Positions 1-8,079 of a DNA stretch of 15,461 nt are shown in pieces; positions within the stretch are counted from its first letter, which is position 1, and each line of letters starts with the position of its first letter. The notes under the pieces were generated by a model. It saw only the letters and a program-made list of their open reading frames with translations, was not told the origin of the DNA and ran no database searches. The DNA is taken from the NCBI GenBank assembly GCA_023392975.1, contig JAEWNA010000182.1, positions 1-15,461 of the forward strand, in the 5' to 3' direction. Both the position numbers and the translations under genes were made by a program. This DNA is from Pseudomonadota bacterium (GTDB lineage: Bacteria > Pseudomonadota > Gammaproteobacteria > Xanthomonadales > Xanthomonadaceae).

Positions 1-168
1 CACGCCGATCGCCCGCAGCAGCGCACCGCGCGCCTCGAGCGTGCGCGCCGCCCACGCGGGCGCGGCCGCGGCGGCGCGTGCGAGGATGGCCTCGACCCCG
101 GCCTCGCCGATGTAGTCGTAGCGGTAATCGACCTGTCCGGTCCAGGGATGGGTGAGTTGGATCGTCAT
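1..168 (-). CDS. Aldehyde dehydrogenase family protein, N-terminal 56 residues only
   Basis: This reading frame starts with ATG at 166-168 and runs off the left edge, so only the N-terminus is present. The peptide begins MTIQLTHPWTGQVDYRYDY and continues with an Ala-rich helix (APAWAARTLEARGALLRAIG). That resembles the N-terminus of NAD(P)-dependent aldehyde dehydrogenases, where a short strand pair is followed by a helix ending in a 'W...R..LLR.I' pattern. It lies 25 bases after the second permease on the same strand and has a GGAG-type ribosome site about 8 bases upstream, so it is probably the last or a late gene of the polyamine operon. By context it could oxidise 4-aminobutyraldehyde, gamma-glutamyl-aminobutyraldehyde or succinate semialdehyde. 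The catalytic Cys and Glu lie outside the window, so the family call is moderate and the substrate is inference. Confidence 0.6.
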   Translation of the reverse strand, partial: MTIQLTHPWTGQVDYRYDYIGEAGVEAILARAAAAAPAWAARTLEARGALLRAIGV

Positions 169-193
169 CGTCCGTCGCTCCGTGTGTCGCGCC

Positions 194-1048
194 CTACTCC
201 GCGTTCGATTGCAGCGCCATCTGGATGTCGCGCTGGCGGCGCTTTTCCTCACGATGCATCAGCCACCAGCCGACCAGCGCCGCGATCGACACCGCGACCA
301 CCATCAGTGTCGCCAGCGCGTTGATCTTGGGGCTCAGGCCGAGGCGCACCGAGGAGAAGACCTTCATCGGCAGCGTGGTCGAATTCGGGCCGGCGACGAA
401 GCTGGCGATCACCACGTCGTCCAGCGACAGCGTGAACGCCAGCAGCCAGCCGGAGACCAGCGCCGGCGCGATGATCGGCAAGGTGATCAGGAAGAACACC
501 TTGATCCGGTTCGCGCCGAGGTCCATCGCCGCTTCTTCCAGCGAGCGGTCGAGTTCGGCCAGCCGCGAGGACACCACCACCGTCACGAACGAGAGCGTGA
601 AGGTGACGTGCGCGATCCAGATCGAGATCACGCCCTTGGGCGTGATGCCGATCATGCCGCCCACCGACACCAGCATCAGCAGGATCGACAGGCCGGTGAT
701 CACCTCCGGCATCACCAGTGGCGCGGTGATCATCGCGCCGAACGCGGTCTTGGTCGGAAAATGGCGCATCCGGCTCATCGCCAGCGCGGCCATCGTGCCG
801 ATCACCACCGACGCCGTCGCCGTCCAGAACGCCACGCGCAGGCTGACCCAGGCGGCATCGAGCATCGACTGGTCGCGGATCAGCTCGCCGTACCACTTGA
901 ACGAGAAGCCCGACCACACCGACGCCAGCCGCGATTCGTTGAACGAATAGACGATCAGCACGAGGATCGGCACGTACAGGAAGGCGAAGCCCAGCGCGAG
1001 GATGGTCCAGCGCAGGAAACGCGCACCCGGGGCGGCGACGGCGCTCAT
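194..1048 (-). CDS. spuH: Polyamine ABC transporter permease, PotI/SpuH type
   Basis: This 284-residue inner-membrane permease belongs to the PotC/PotI branch of the polyamine ABC importers. It has an N-terminal membrane segment at about residues 12-36, a periplasmic loop, and several further hydrophobic helices. The cytoplasmic EAA loop lies at about residues 172-191 (EEAAMDLGA...LITLP); this loop docks on the ATPase. Length fits the family. The start is the ATG at 1046-1048, which overlaps the stop of the preceding permease in an ATGA tetranucleotide, showing translational coupling; a GAAGGA-like site lies upstream. It is co-transcribed with the binding protein, ATPase and partner permease and should form half of the translocation channel. 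The symbol follows the Pseudomonas spu order; the Escherichia coli equivalent is potI. Family is secure; exact substrate is inferred. Confidence 0.93.
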   Translation of the reverse strand: MSAVAAPGARFLRWTILALGFAFLYVPILVLIVYSFNESRLASVWSGFSFKWYGELIRDQSMLDAAWVSLRVAFWTATASVVIGTMAALAMSRMRHFPTKTAFGAMITAPLVMPEVITGLSILLMLVSVGGMIGITPKGVISIWIAHVTFTLSFVTVVVSSRLAELDRSLEEAAMDLGANRIKVFFLITLPIIAPALVSGWLLAFTLSLDDVVIASFVAGPNSTTLPMKVFSSVRLGLSPKINALATLMVVAVSIAALVGWWLMHREEKRRQRDIQMALQSNAE

Positions 1049-1956
1049 ACCAGCCGTCCTTCCAGCTCGCGCTGCTGGACCCGGTTGAAGATCAGGATCG
1101 GGATCAGCAGCAGGATCAGCATCACGATCGCCACCGCCGAGGCCACCGGCCAGTCGCGGTTGTTGAAGAACTCGTTCCACATCACGCGGCCGATCATCAG
1201 CGTGTCCGGGCCGCCCAGCATTTCCGGGATCACGAACTCGCCGACCGCCGGGATCATCACCAGCATGCAGCCGGCGATGATGCCCGCCCGCGACATCGGC
1301 AAGGTGATGGTGAGGAAGGCCCGCCACGGCCGCGCGCCGAGGTCGTAGGCCGCTTCCAGCAGGCGGTGGTCGAACTTGACCAGGTTGGTGTACAGCGGCA
1401 GCACCATGAACGGCAGGTAGCAGTAGACGATGCCGATGTAGGTGGCGACAGGGGTGTTGAGGATGTGCAGCGGCTCGCCGATCACGCCGAGCCCGGTCAG
1501 CAGGTTGTTGAGCAGGCCGTTGCTGTCGAGGATGCCGATCCAGGCGTAGACGCGGATCAGGAACGAGGTCCATGACGGCAGCACCACCAGCATCATTGCG
1601 ATGTTGCGGGTGGAGGTCGGCATCCGCGAGATGACGTAGGCCATCGGGTAGCCGATCAGCAGCGTCAGCAGGGTCGAGATCGCCGCGATCTTGAGCGAGC
1701 TGGCGTAGGCCAGCAAGTACTGGCTGTCCGAGAACAGCACCTTGTAATTGGTGAGGTTGAGCTTGAGCAGGACCTCGTCCTGCACGAATTCGAGGATCGG
1801 CGTGTACGGCGGCTGCGCGATCGCCAGCTTGGCGAACGAGATCTTCAGCACGATCAGGAACGGCACCGCGAAGAACAGCAGCAGCCACAGGTACGGGACC
1901 GAGATCACCGCCCAGCGCGGCCCCGGCAGGAAGCGCTTGAGGGTGGCGAGGCTCAT
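1045..1956 (-). CDS. spuG: Polyamine ABC transporter permease, PotH/SpuG type
   Basis: This 303-residue permease is the PotB/PotH-type partner of the downstream permease. A cytoplasmic N-terminus precedes a membrane helix at about residues 17-38. A periplasmic segment and further helices follow, with the EAA loop at about residues 200-220 (LLEAAYDLGARPWRAFLTIT). The start ATG (1954-1956) overlaps the ATPase stop codon by four bases (ATGA), and its own stop overlaps the next permease start in the same way. The three genes are therefore translationally coupled, which suits fixed subunit ratios. There is little Shine-Dalgarno sequence before this ATG, so it probably relies on coupling. The protein should pair one-to-one with the other permease and bind the ATPase dimer on the cytoplasmic face. 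Family is secure. Confidence 0.94.
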   Translation of the reverse strand: MSLATLKRFLPGPRWAVISVPYLWLLLFFAVPFLIVLKISFAKLAIAQPPYTPILEFVQDEVLLKLNLTNYKVLFSDSQYLLAYASSLKIAAISTLLTLLIGYPMAYVISRMPTSTRNIAMMLVVLPSWTSFLIRVYAWIGILDSNGLLNNLLTGLGVIGEPLHILNTPVATYIGIVYCYLPFMVLPLYTNLVKFDHRLLEAAYDLGARPWRAFLTITLPMSRAGIIAGCMLVMIPAVGEFVIPEMLGGPDTLMIGRVMWNEFFNNRDWPVASAVAIVMLILLLIPILIFNRVQQRELEGRLV

Positions 1957-3092
1957 GAGGTGAGCACCACGCCTTCGTTGTCGCCCCAGGACACCCAGAC
2001 TTCGTCGCCCCAGGTCATGCCCTCGCTGGCCCAGCGCTGCTGGTTGGCGAAGTTGGCCATCACGCGGTAGCCCGTGGGCAGACGCACATGGAACACCGAG
2101 TGGCTGCCGAAGTACGCGATGTCCTCGATCCGGCCCTGCGCCTTGTTGTGCGGCTGCGCGGGCTCGTCCTTGCTGATCATCACCTTTTCCGGGCGTACGC
2201 CGTAGCCGACTTCCTGGCCTTCGTAGCCGCTGACGCCGTGACCGACATAGATCGGCGCCGGCAGCGACGGCGACACGATGGTCACGTAGTCGGCCTGGTC
2301 CTCGTCGATCCTGCCGTCGAACATGTTGATCGAGCCGATGAATTCGGCGGCGAAGCGGCTGGTCGGCGATTCGTAGATCTCGTCGGGCGTGCCGACCTGG
2401 CGGATACGGCCGGCGTCCATCAGCGCGATGCGGGTGGCCATCGTCATCGCCTCTTCCTGGTCGTGGGTGACCATCACGCAGGTCACGCCCGACTTCTCGA
2501 TGATGTCGACCAGTTCGAGCTGCATCTGCGAGCGCAGCTTCTTGTCCAGCGCGCCCATCGGCTCGTCGAGCAGCAGGAGCTTCGGCCCCTTCGCGAGCGA
2601 GCGCGCCAGCGCGACCCGCTGCTGCTGTCCGCCCGAAAGCTGGTGCGGCTTGCGCTTGGCCAGCTTGCCGAGCTGCACCATCGCGAGCATGTCCTCGACC
2701 CGCTTGCGCACCGCTTCGCGGCCGAGGCCGTCCTGCTTCAGGCCGAAGGCGATGTTCTGCTCGACGGTCATGTGCGGGAACAGCGCGTAGGACTGGAACA
2801 TCATGTTGATCGGCCGCTCGTAAGGCGGCAGGCCGTTCATCACCTGGCCATCGAGGTAGATCTTGCCGGAGGTCGGGGTCTCGAAACCCGCGAGGCAGCG
2901 CAGCAGCGTTGACTTGCCGCAACCGGAGCCGCCGAGCAGCGCGAAGATCTCGCCCTGGCGGATGTCGAGGTTGGTGTCGTCGACGGCGACGAAGCCTTCG
3001 AACTCCTTGCGCACGTCGACGATGCGGACGTAATCCTCCGCGCCCTTCTTCGCGGCGGCGTTCTGCGGTCGGTCGGTGGCGACTGCGGCCAT
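1953..3092 (-). CDS. spuF: Polyamine ABC transporter ATP-binding protein, PotG/SpuF type
   Basis: This 379-residue ATPase energises polyamine import. All ABC motifs are present: Walker A GGSGCGKS at residues 54-61, Q-loop Gln100, signature LSGGQQQR at 152-159, Walker B LLLLDEP at 172-178, D-loop ALD at 181-183 and switch His210. After about residue 240 a C-terminal TOBE-like regulatory domain follows, as in PotA/PotG. The start ATG (3090-3092) has a GAGGAA ribosome site 6-7 bases upstream. About 20 leading residues precede the first beta strand, similar to PotG. The preceding gene is the binding protein, separated by a strong GC hairpin that could lower ATPase and permease expression relative to the binding protein. 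The stop overlaps the next start. Confidence in function is high. Confidence 0.96.
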   Translation of the reverse strand: MAAVATDRPQNAAAKKGAEDYVRIVDVRKEFEGFVAVDDTNLDIRQGEIFALLGGSGCGKSTLLRCLAGFETPTSGKIYLDGQVMNGLPPYERPINMMFQSYALFPHMTVEQNIAFGLKQDGLGREAVRKRVEDMLAMVQLGKLAKRKPHQLSGGQQQRVALARSLAKGPKLLLLDEPMGALDKKLRSQMQLELVDIIEKSGVTCVMVTHDQEEAMTMATRIALMDAGRIRQVGTPDEIYESPTSRFAAEFIGSINMFDGRIDEDQADYVTIVSPSLPAPIYVGHGVSGYEGQEVGYGVRPEKVMISKDEPAQPHNKAQGRIEDIAYFGSHSVFHVRLPTGYRVMANFANQQRWASEGMTWGDEVWVSWGDNEGVVLTS

Positions 3093-3111
3093 GGGCGTTC
3101 CTCGGAATGCG

Positions 3112-3139
3112 GCGGGGCGGGCATCGCTGCCCGCCCCGC
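3112..3139 (-). promoter_or_regulatory. Strong intercistronic GC hairpin between binding-protein and ATPase genes
   Basis: Arms 3112-3122 (GCGGGGCGGGC) and 3129-3139 form a perfect 11-bp stem with a 6-base loop. It starts 6 bases after the binding-protein stop and ends about 20 bases before the ATPase start. No T-run follows on the minus strand, so it is not a classic terminator. It is more likely an mRNA-stabilising or attenuating hairpin like those after other ABC binding-protein genes. The structure is read directly; the role is inferred. Confidence 0.7.
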
Positions 3140-3145
3140 GGTCGG

Positions 3146-4291
3146 TCAATGGCCGGTCTTGAGCTGGGTCCAGATCCGGGTGTACTGGCGATCGACCTCG
3201 GGCGGCACGATCGCGAAGGTGAAGAGCTTCGCGCGCACGTCGTCCGGCGGATAGATCGTCGGATCGTCGACGATGTCCTTGTTCACCAGCGGCGTCGACT
3301 TCACGTTGATGTTCGGATAGCTGACCGTGTTCGAGTTGTCGGCCGCCACCTGCGGCTCCAGCAGGTAGTTGATGAAGGCCAGCGCGTTCTCCGGGTGCTT
3401 GGCGTCCTTCGGGATGGCCAGCATGTCGAACCACAGCGGCGCGCCTTCCTTCGGGATCGAATAGGCGATGTTGACGCCGTTCTTGGCCTCTTCGGCGCGG
3501 TCGCGGGCCTGGATCACGTCGCCGGACCAGCCGACCACCAGGCAGGTGCTGCCCTTGGCCATCGAATCGATGTACTGCGAGGAGTGGAAGTTGGTGATGT
3601 ACGGGCGGATGCCCTTGAGCAGGGTCGCGGCCTTGTCGATCACCGCCGGATCGCGGCTGTTCGGGTCCTCGCCCAGGTAGTTCAGCGCGATCGGGATCAG
3701 CTCGGACGGCGTGTCCAGCAGGGTGACCCCGCAGTCCTTCATCTTCGAGATGTTCTCGGGCTTGAAGATCAGGTCCCAGCTGTTGGCGATGTCGGTGCTG
3801 CCGAACGCGGCCTTGACCTTGTCGACGTTGTAGCCGATGCCGGTGGTGCCCCACAGGTACGGCACGGCGTACTTGTTGTCTGGATCCTGCAGCGCGATGC
3901 GCTTCATCATCTCCGGATCGAGGTTGGCGAGGTTGGGGATCTTCGACTTGTCCAGCGGCATGAACACGCCGGCCTGGATCTGGCGACCGAGGAAGTTGAG
4001 GGTCGGCACGACCACGTCGTAGCCGGTCGAACCGGCCAGCAGCTTGGATTCGACCATCTCGTTGCTGTCGAAGACGTCGTAGACCACCTTGATGCCGGTC
4101 TTCTTCTCGAAGTCGGGGATGGTGTTCTCGGCGATGTAGTCCGACCAGTTGTAGACGTTAAGGAGCTTCTCCTCGCCGCCGGCCGGCTTGCCGTCACCGC
4201 CGGGTACGGTCGAGGCGCTGTCGCCCGACTTTCCGCCGCACGCGGCGAGCATGCCGGCGACGATGCACAGACCCAGGATTCGCAGTTTCAT
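3146..4291 (-). CDS. spuD: Polyamine-binding lipoprotein, PotF/SpuD-SpuE type
   Basis: This 381-residue extracytoplasmic receptor delivers polyamine to the ABC permease. Residues 1-18 form a lipoprotein signal with lipobox LAAC, Cys18 being the predicted acylated residue. A short Gly/Ser/Ala-rich tether to about residue 41 leads into the mature fold. Family ligand residues are visible: NWSDY at 48-52, GWSGD at 254-258 (Trp255, Asp258) and WFD at 287-289. The C-terminus 'IYPPDDVRAKLFT' is typical of PotF/Spu proteins. Trp287 appears to align with PotF Phe276, a position that is Trp in spermidine-preferring relatives, so spermidine rather than putrescine may be preferred; this is inference. A GGAGGT ribosome site sits 9 bases before the ATG. 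An 88-bp gap separates it from the aminotransferase upstream. The symbol is by position; spuE is equally possible. Confidence 0.92.
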   Translation of the reverse strand: MKLRILGLCIVAGMLAACGGKSGDSASTVPGGDGKPAGGEEKLLNVYNWSDYIAENTIPDFEKKTGIKVVYDVFDSNEMVESKLLAGSTGYDVVVPTLNFLGRQIQAGVFMPLDKSKIPNLANLDPEMMKRIALQDPDNKYAVPYLWGTTGIGYNVDKVKAAFGSTDIANSWDLIFKPENISKMKDCGVTLLDTPSELIPIALNYLGEDPNSRDPAVIDKAATLLKGIRPYITNFHSSQYIDSMAKGSTCLVVGWSGDVIQARDRAEEAKNGVNIAYSIPKEGAPLWFDMLAIPKDAKHPENALAFINYLLEPQVAADNSNTVSYPNINVKSTPLVNKDIVDDPTIYPPDDVRAKLFTFAIVPPEVDRQYTRIWTQLKTGH

Positions 4292-4379
4292 GATGCATTG
4301 ACCTCCGCCCCGGGGGGCACGATGGGTGAATGATGCGACGCCTCCCGATTAGGGCACAGATCGACGGCCGGCGGAAGCG

Positions 4380-5747
4380 TCAGGCGACGCCGATCGCGTC
4401 CGCGGTCTCGTCGAGCGACTTCCAGGTCTTTTCGAACAGTTCGTCCACCTGCGCCCGGGTCAGGATCAACGGCGGCGACAGCAGCATTGAATCATAGGTC
4501 GCGCGCAGGATCAGCCCGTTGCGCAGGGCGTTGTCGCGGCAGAGCACGCCGACCTTGCCGCGCTCCTCGAAGAAGCGGCGTTCGCCCTTGCGCGGCACCA
4601 GTTCCAGGGCGCCGACCATGCCGGCGATGCGGGCCTCGCCCACCAGCCGGTGCTCGCCCAACTCGGCCCAGCGCTGCGCGAGGTACGGGGCGATCTCCTC
4701 TCGGGCGCGATCGACGATGCCCTCCTCCTGCAGGATGCGGATGTTCTCCAGCGCCACCGCCGTGCAGACCGGGTGGCCCGAATAGGTGCAGCCGTGGGCC
4801 AGTTCGCCGCCCTGCGCCTTGAGCACGCCGGCGACCCGGTCGTTGAACATGGCCGCGCCGAGCGGGATGTAGCCGGAGGTGATGCCCTTGGCGAGGGTCA
4901 TCACGTCGGGGGTGATGCCGAAGTACTGCGAGCCGAACCATTCGCCGGTGCGGCCGAAGCCGCAGATCACCTCGTCGGCGACCAGAAGCACGTCGTACTG
5001 GCGACAGATGCGCTCGATCTCCGGCCAGTAGGTCATCGGCGGGATGTAGACGCCGATCGCGCCCATGATCGGCTCGCCGATGAAGGCGGCGACGCGTTCC
5101 GGCCCGAGTTCGAGGATCTTCGCCTCCAGCCGGCGCGCGGCGAGCAGGCCGTACTCCTCGGGCGAGAGGTCGCCGCCGTCGGCGAACCAGAACGGCGGGT
5201 CGATGTGGTGGATATCGGGGATCGGCAGCCCGCCCTGCCTGTGCATGCCGGCCATGCCGCCGAGGCTGGCGCCGGCCATGGTGGTGCCGTGGTAGCCGTT
5301 GTGGCGGCCGATGAAGATGTTCTTCTCCGGCTTGTCCTGCACCGCCCAGAAGTGGCGGACGAGCCGCAGGATGGTGTCGTTGGCCTCGGAGCCGGAGTTG
5401 GTGAAGAACGCGTGGTTCAGATCCGCAGGCGTCAGCTCGGCGAGCTTGGCCGAGAGTTCGATCGTCGGCTCGACCGTGCACTGGAAGAAGCTGTTGTAGT
5501 AGGCCAGCCGGTCCATCTGCCTGCGCGCGGCCTCGCCCAGCTCCTTGCGCCCATATCCGAGGTTCACGCACCACAGGCCGGCGAACGCGTCGAGCAACTG
5601 GTGGCCCTCGGCGTCCCAGACGTAGGCGCCCTCGCCCTTCACCAGGATGCGGGTGCCCTTCTTCGCCAGCGCGGCGTTGTCGTTGAACGGGTGCAGGTGG
5701 TGCTCGGCGTCGAGCTGCTGCAGGCGGACGATGTCGGCGTGGTCCAT
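4380..5747 (-). CDS. spuC: Putrescine/polyamine:pyruvate aminotransferase, class III PLP enzyme
   Basis: This 455-residue fold-type I PLP aminotransferase closely resembles Pseudomonas SpuC, which transaminates putrescine with pyruvate to 4-aminobutyraldehyde and alanine. Visible landmarks are GLWCVNLGYGR at about 57-67, the phosphate-binding NSGSEAND at 117-124, GYHGTT at 151-156, the Walker-like VADEVICGFGRTGEW at 256-270 (Asp258 contacts the PLP ring nitrogen) and the Schiff-base lysine Lys287 in LAKGITSGY. TYSGHP near residue 320 is also typical. Length is essentially that of SpuC. The start ATG (5745-5747) has a GGAG site 5-6 bases upstream and lies 20 bases after the synthetase stop, so the genes are co-transcribed. 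It is a cytoplasmic enzyme. Related beta-alanine:pyruvate or diamine aminotransferases are alternatives, but context and motifs favour polyamines. Confidence 0.93.
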   Translation of the reverse strand: MDHADIVRLQQLDAEHHLHPFNDNAALAKKGTRILVKGEGAYVWDAEGHQLLDAFAGLWCVNLGYGRKELGEAARRQMDRLAYYNSFFQCTVEPTIELSAKLAELTPADLNHAFFTNSGSEANDTILRLVRHFWAVQDKPEKNIFIGRHNGYHGTTMAGASLGGMAGMHRQGGLPIPDIHHIDPPFWFADGGDLSPEEYGLLAARRLEAKILELGPERVAAFIGEPIMGAIGVYIPPMTYWPEIERICRQYDVLLVADEVICGFGRTGEWFGSQYFGITPDVMTLAKGITSGYIPLGAAMFNDRVAGVLKAQGGELAHGCTYSGHPVCTAVALENIRILQEEGIVDRAREEIAPYLAQRWAELGEHRLVGEARIAGMVGALELVPRKGERRFFEERGKVGVLCRDNALRNGLILRATYDSMLLSPPLILTRAQVDELFEKTWKSLDETADAIGVA

Positions 5748-5767
5748 GGAGGCTCCGGGGAGAAGGG

Positions 5768-7201
5768 TCAGACGTTCAACAGCAGGAACTCGCGCTCCCA
5801 GGAGCTGATGACGCGGAAGAAGGTTTCGTATTCCTTGCGCTTCACCGAGACGTAGGCGCGGACGAAGCGCGGGCCCATCAACTCGTGCAGCGGCGTGCAG
5901 GTTTCGAGCGCATCGAGCGCCTGGCCCAGCGAACGCGGCAGTTCGAAACCCACGTCCTGGGCGCTGGTCGCCAGCGGCGCGGTCGGCTCGAGCTTGCCGC
6001 GCAGGCCCAGCAGGCCGCAGGCCAAGGTCGCGGCCATGGCGAGGTAGGGATTGGCGTCCGATCCGGCGAACCGGCTCTCGACCCGGGTATTCTCCGGCGT
6101 GTCCATCGGCACGCGCAGGCCGCAGGTCCGGTTGTCGAAGCCCCACTGCACGTTGATCGGCGCGACTTGCCCCAGCGCGAGGCGACGATAGGAATTCACG
6201 TTCGGGCCGAGGAAGGCCATGGCCTTCGGTACGTAGGTTTGCAGTCCGCCGAGGTAGTGTTCGAATTTTCGGCTGTGCTTGCCCTCGCCGCGGGCGGCGA
6301 ACACGTTGCGGCCGGTCTTCGCGTCGACCACGCTCTGGTGGATGTGCATCGCGCTGCCGGGCTCGTTCTCCATCGGCTTGGCGAGGAAGGTCGCGTACAC
6401 GCCGTGGCGCAACGCCGCCTCGCGCATGGTCCGCTTGAACAGGAACACCTGGTCGGCACGCGACATCGCATCGGCGTGGATGAAGTTGACCTCCAGCTGC
6501 GCGGCGCCGGATTCGTGGATCAGGGTGTCCACGTCCAGTTCCATCGCGTCGCTGTAGTCGTACATCAGGTCGAGGATCGGGTCGAACTCGTTGACCGCGT
6601 CGATCGAGTACGACTGGCGCGCGGTCTCCGGGCGGCCCGAGCGTCCGGCGGGCGGCTGCAGCGGGAAGTCCGGATCGGTGTTCTTCTGCACGAGGAAGAA
6701 CTCGACCTCCGGTGCGACCACCGGGCGCAGGCCCTCGGCCGCGTAGGCGTCGAGCACGCGCTTGAGCACGTTGCGCGGGGCCAGTTCGTGGCGCTCGCCG
6801 TCCTTCGTGAAGCAGTCGTGGATGACCTGCGCCGTCGGGTCGGTGGCCCAGGGCACCAGCCGCACGGTGTCGGGATCCGGCCGCAGCAGCATGTCGGCGT
6901 CGGAGGGCGTGGTCAGCTCGTAGTAGTCGTCCGGATACTCGCCGGTGACCGTGGTCGCGAAGATGCCCTCGGGCAACCGCGTGCCGTAGTCGTGCGAGAA
7001 CTTGTCGGCCGGGATGATCTTGCCCCGGGCGTTGCCGGTCATGTCCGGCACCAGACATTCGACTTCGGTGATGCGCCGGTCCTTGAGCCAGCGCAGCAGC
7101 GCGTGTTCCCCGGCGGCCGCGGACGCTCCGGCGCGGGGACCGCGTTTCGTCGAGCGCTCGCGGGAGGTGGCTTTCGGGCTCGTGGATTTCTTGCGACTCA
7201 T
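5768..7201 (-). CDS. spuB: Gamma-glutamylpolyamine synthetase, glutamine synthetase fold (PuuA/SpuB)
   Basis: This 477-residue glutamine-synthetase-family enzyme is expected to ligate glutamate to a polyamine using ATP, the first step of the gamma-glutamylated pathway. The N-terminal beta-grasp part includes 'LVPDMTGNARGKI' at 50-62. Metal and substrate residues of the catalytic domain are present: Glu165 and Glu167 (APEVEFFL), Glu230, Glu237 (AAQLEVNF) and His286 in GSAMHIHQS. NVNSYRRL at 334-341, NRTCGLRVP at 357-365 and ENTRVESR at 370-377 follow. About 30 N-terminal residues are unusually Lys/Arg/Ser/Ala-rich and look like an added flexible tail, or the true start may lie downstream. It begins 4 bases after the SpuA-like stop. 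An AGGA site lies within the end of that gene, indicating coupling. Confidence 0.92.
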   Translation of the reverse strand: MSRKKSTSPKATSRERSTKRGPRAGASAAAGEHALLRWLKDRRITEVECLVPDMTGNARGKIIPADKFSHDYGTRLPEGIFATTVTGEYPDDYYELTTPSDADMLLRPDPDTVRLVPWATDPTAQVIHDCFTKDGERHELAPRNVLKRVLDAYAAEGLRPVVAPEVEFFLVQKNTDPDFPLQPPAGRSGRPETARQSYSIDAVNEFDPILDLMYDYSDAMELDVDTLIHESGAAQLEVNFIHADAMSRADQVFLFKRTMREAALRHGVYATFLAKPMENEPGSAMHIHQSVVDAKTGRNVFAARGEGKHSRKFEHYLGGLQTYVPKAMAFLGPNVNSYRRLALGQVAPINVQWGFDNRTCGLRVPMDTPENTRVESRFAGSDANPYLAMAATLACGLLGLRGKLEPTAPLATSAQDVGFELPRSLGQALDALETCTPLHELMGPRFVRAYVSVKRKEYETFFRVISSWEREFLLLNV

Positions 7202-7205
7202 GGCG

Positions 7206-7973
7206 TCATCCTAGCCGCTGGGCGGCGCGTTGTCGGCAGGCGTCGCCGAAGGCGCGGAAGATGCCGTGATAGAAGGGATTCTCGGTGACGCGCCACTCCG
7301 GATGCCATTGCACTGCGAGCAGGAAGCCGCCGCCGTCGCGGCGATAGGCCTCGACCAGACCGTCCGGTGCGGTGGCCTCGACCGCCAGCCCCTCGCCGAG
7401 GCGCGCGACGCCCTGCCCGTGCAGCGAATTCACGCGCACCCGCGAGCCGCCGGCGATGTCCGCGAGCAGACCCCCGGGCGCGAGCGCGACCTCGTGCGCC
7501 GGTGCGTACTGCACGTCGAGCGGGTCGTCGGTGTTCTCGCGATGGTCCAGCATGCCGGCGACCTCGTGCACCTTCTGGTGCAGGCGGCCGCCGAGGGCGA
7601 CGTTGACTTCTTGGAAGCCGCGGCAGATCGCGAGGATCGGCAGGCGCAGCTCGATCGCCAGCGGGATCAGCGCGAGGGTGTTCGCGTCGCGCGCCGGATC
7701 GTGGAGGTTGCCCGCCCAGCTCGGTTCGTCGGAATAATGATGCGGCTCGATGTTGCTGACCGCGCCGGTCAGCAGCAGTCCGTCCAGGCCCTCGAGCGTC
7801 TGCCGCAGGCCGACCGGCGGCTGCAGGCCCGGCAGCAGCACCGGCAGGCAGCCAGCGCCGTCCGCGACCGCCCGGACGTACTTCTCGCCCACCGCCAGGA
7901 ACGGATGCGGCCCGATCGTCTTCCGGTCGGTCGGCAGACCGACCAGGGGCATCCGGGGGGCGGGATCGGACAT
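7206..7973 (-). CDS. spuA: Gamma-glutamyl-GABA hydrolase, class I amidotransferase-like (PuuD/SpuA)
   Basis: This 255-residue cytoplasmic hydrolase should cleave gamma-glutamyl-GABA (or a related glutamyl product) to glutamate and GABA, closing the glutamylated pathway. The catalytic triad is readable: nucleophile Cys117 in LAICRGFQEVN, His224 and Glu226 in VQWHPEW. VNSLHGQG at 181-188 is also typical. Length matches E. coli PuuD (about 254 residues). I chose the ATG at 7971-7973 (MSDPAPRMPLVGLPTD), although the frame stays open for 25 more codons upstream. That extension is Arg/Cys-rich, unlike the family, and overlaps the divergent regulatory region. An ATG at 7950-7952 is another possible start. 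It is the first gene of the minus-strand operon. Confidence 0.92.
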   Translation of the reverse strand: MSDPAPRMPLVGLPTDRKTIGPHPFLAVGEKYVRAVADGAGCLPVLLPGLQPPVGLRQTLEGLDGLLLTGAVSNIEPHHYSDEPSWAGNLHDPARDANTLALIPLAIELRLPILAICRGFQEVNVALGGRLHQKVHEVAGMLDHRENTDDPLDVQYAPAHEVALAPGGLLADIAGGSRVRVNSLHGQGVARLGEGLAVEATAPDGLVEAYRRDGGGFLLAVQWHPEWRVTENPFYHGIFRAFGDACRQRAAQRLG

Positions 7974-8011
7974 GCGCGACGCTCGTCGAGTGGGTGCGTG
8001 GGCGTGTCCGC

Positions 8012-8040
8012 ACGTTAACCGCGGCGTTCGATTTCTGCAA
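8012..8040 (-). promoter_or_regulatory. Candidate sigma70 promoter for the spuA operon
   Basis: On the minus strand TTGCAG (8035-8040) is followed by a 17-base spacer and TAACGT (8012-8017). Each hexamer matches consensus at only about three of six positions. The spacing is ideal and the position, about 40 bases upstream of the ATG, is sensible. The call is tentative. Confidence 0.35.
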
Positions 8041-8079
8041 CAGCGCATCGAGGAGCGACCCCGGAATTCGGTCGTTGCT

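Noticed and set aside
2909..4333. Long open frames antisense to the polyamine genes (for example plus strand 2909-4333 and 152-1348)
   Set aside because: High GC at third positions removes stops on the opposite strand; the translations are Arg/His/Asp-rich low-quality sequence lying entirely over clear genes.
7974..8048. 25-residue N-terminal extension of the SpuA-like hydrolase
   Set aside because: It is Arg/Cys-rich, absent from the PuuD family and overlaps the candidate promoter; length from 7973 already fits.
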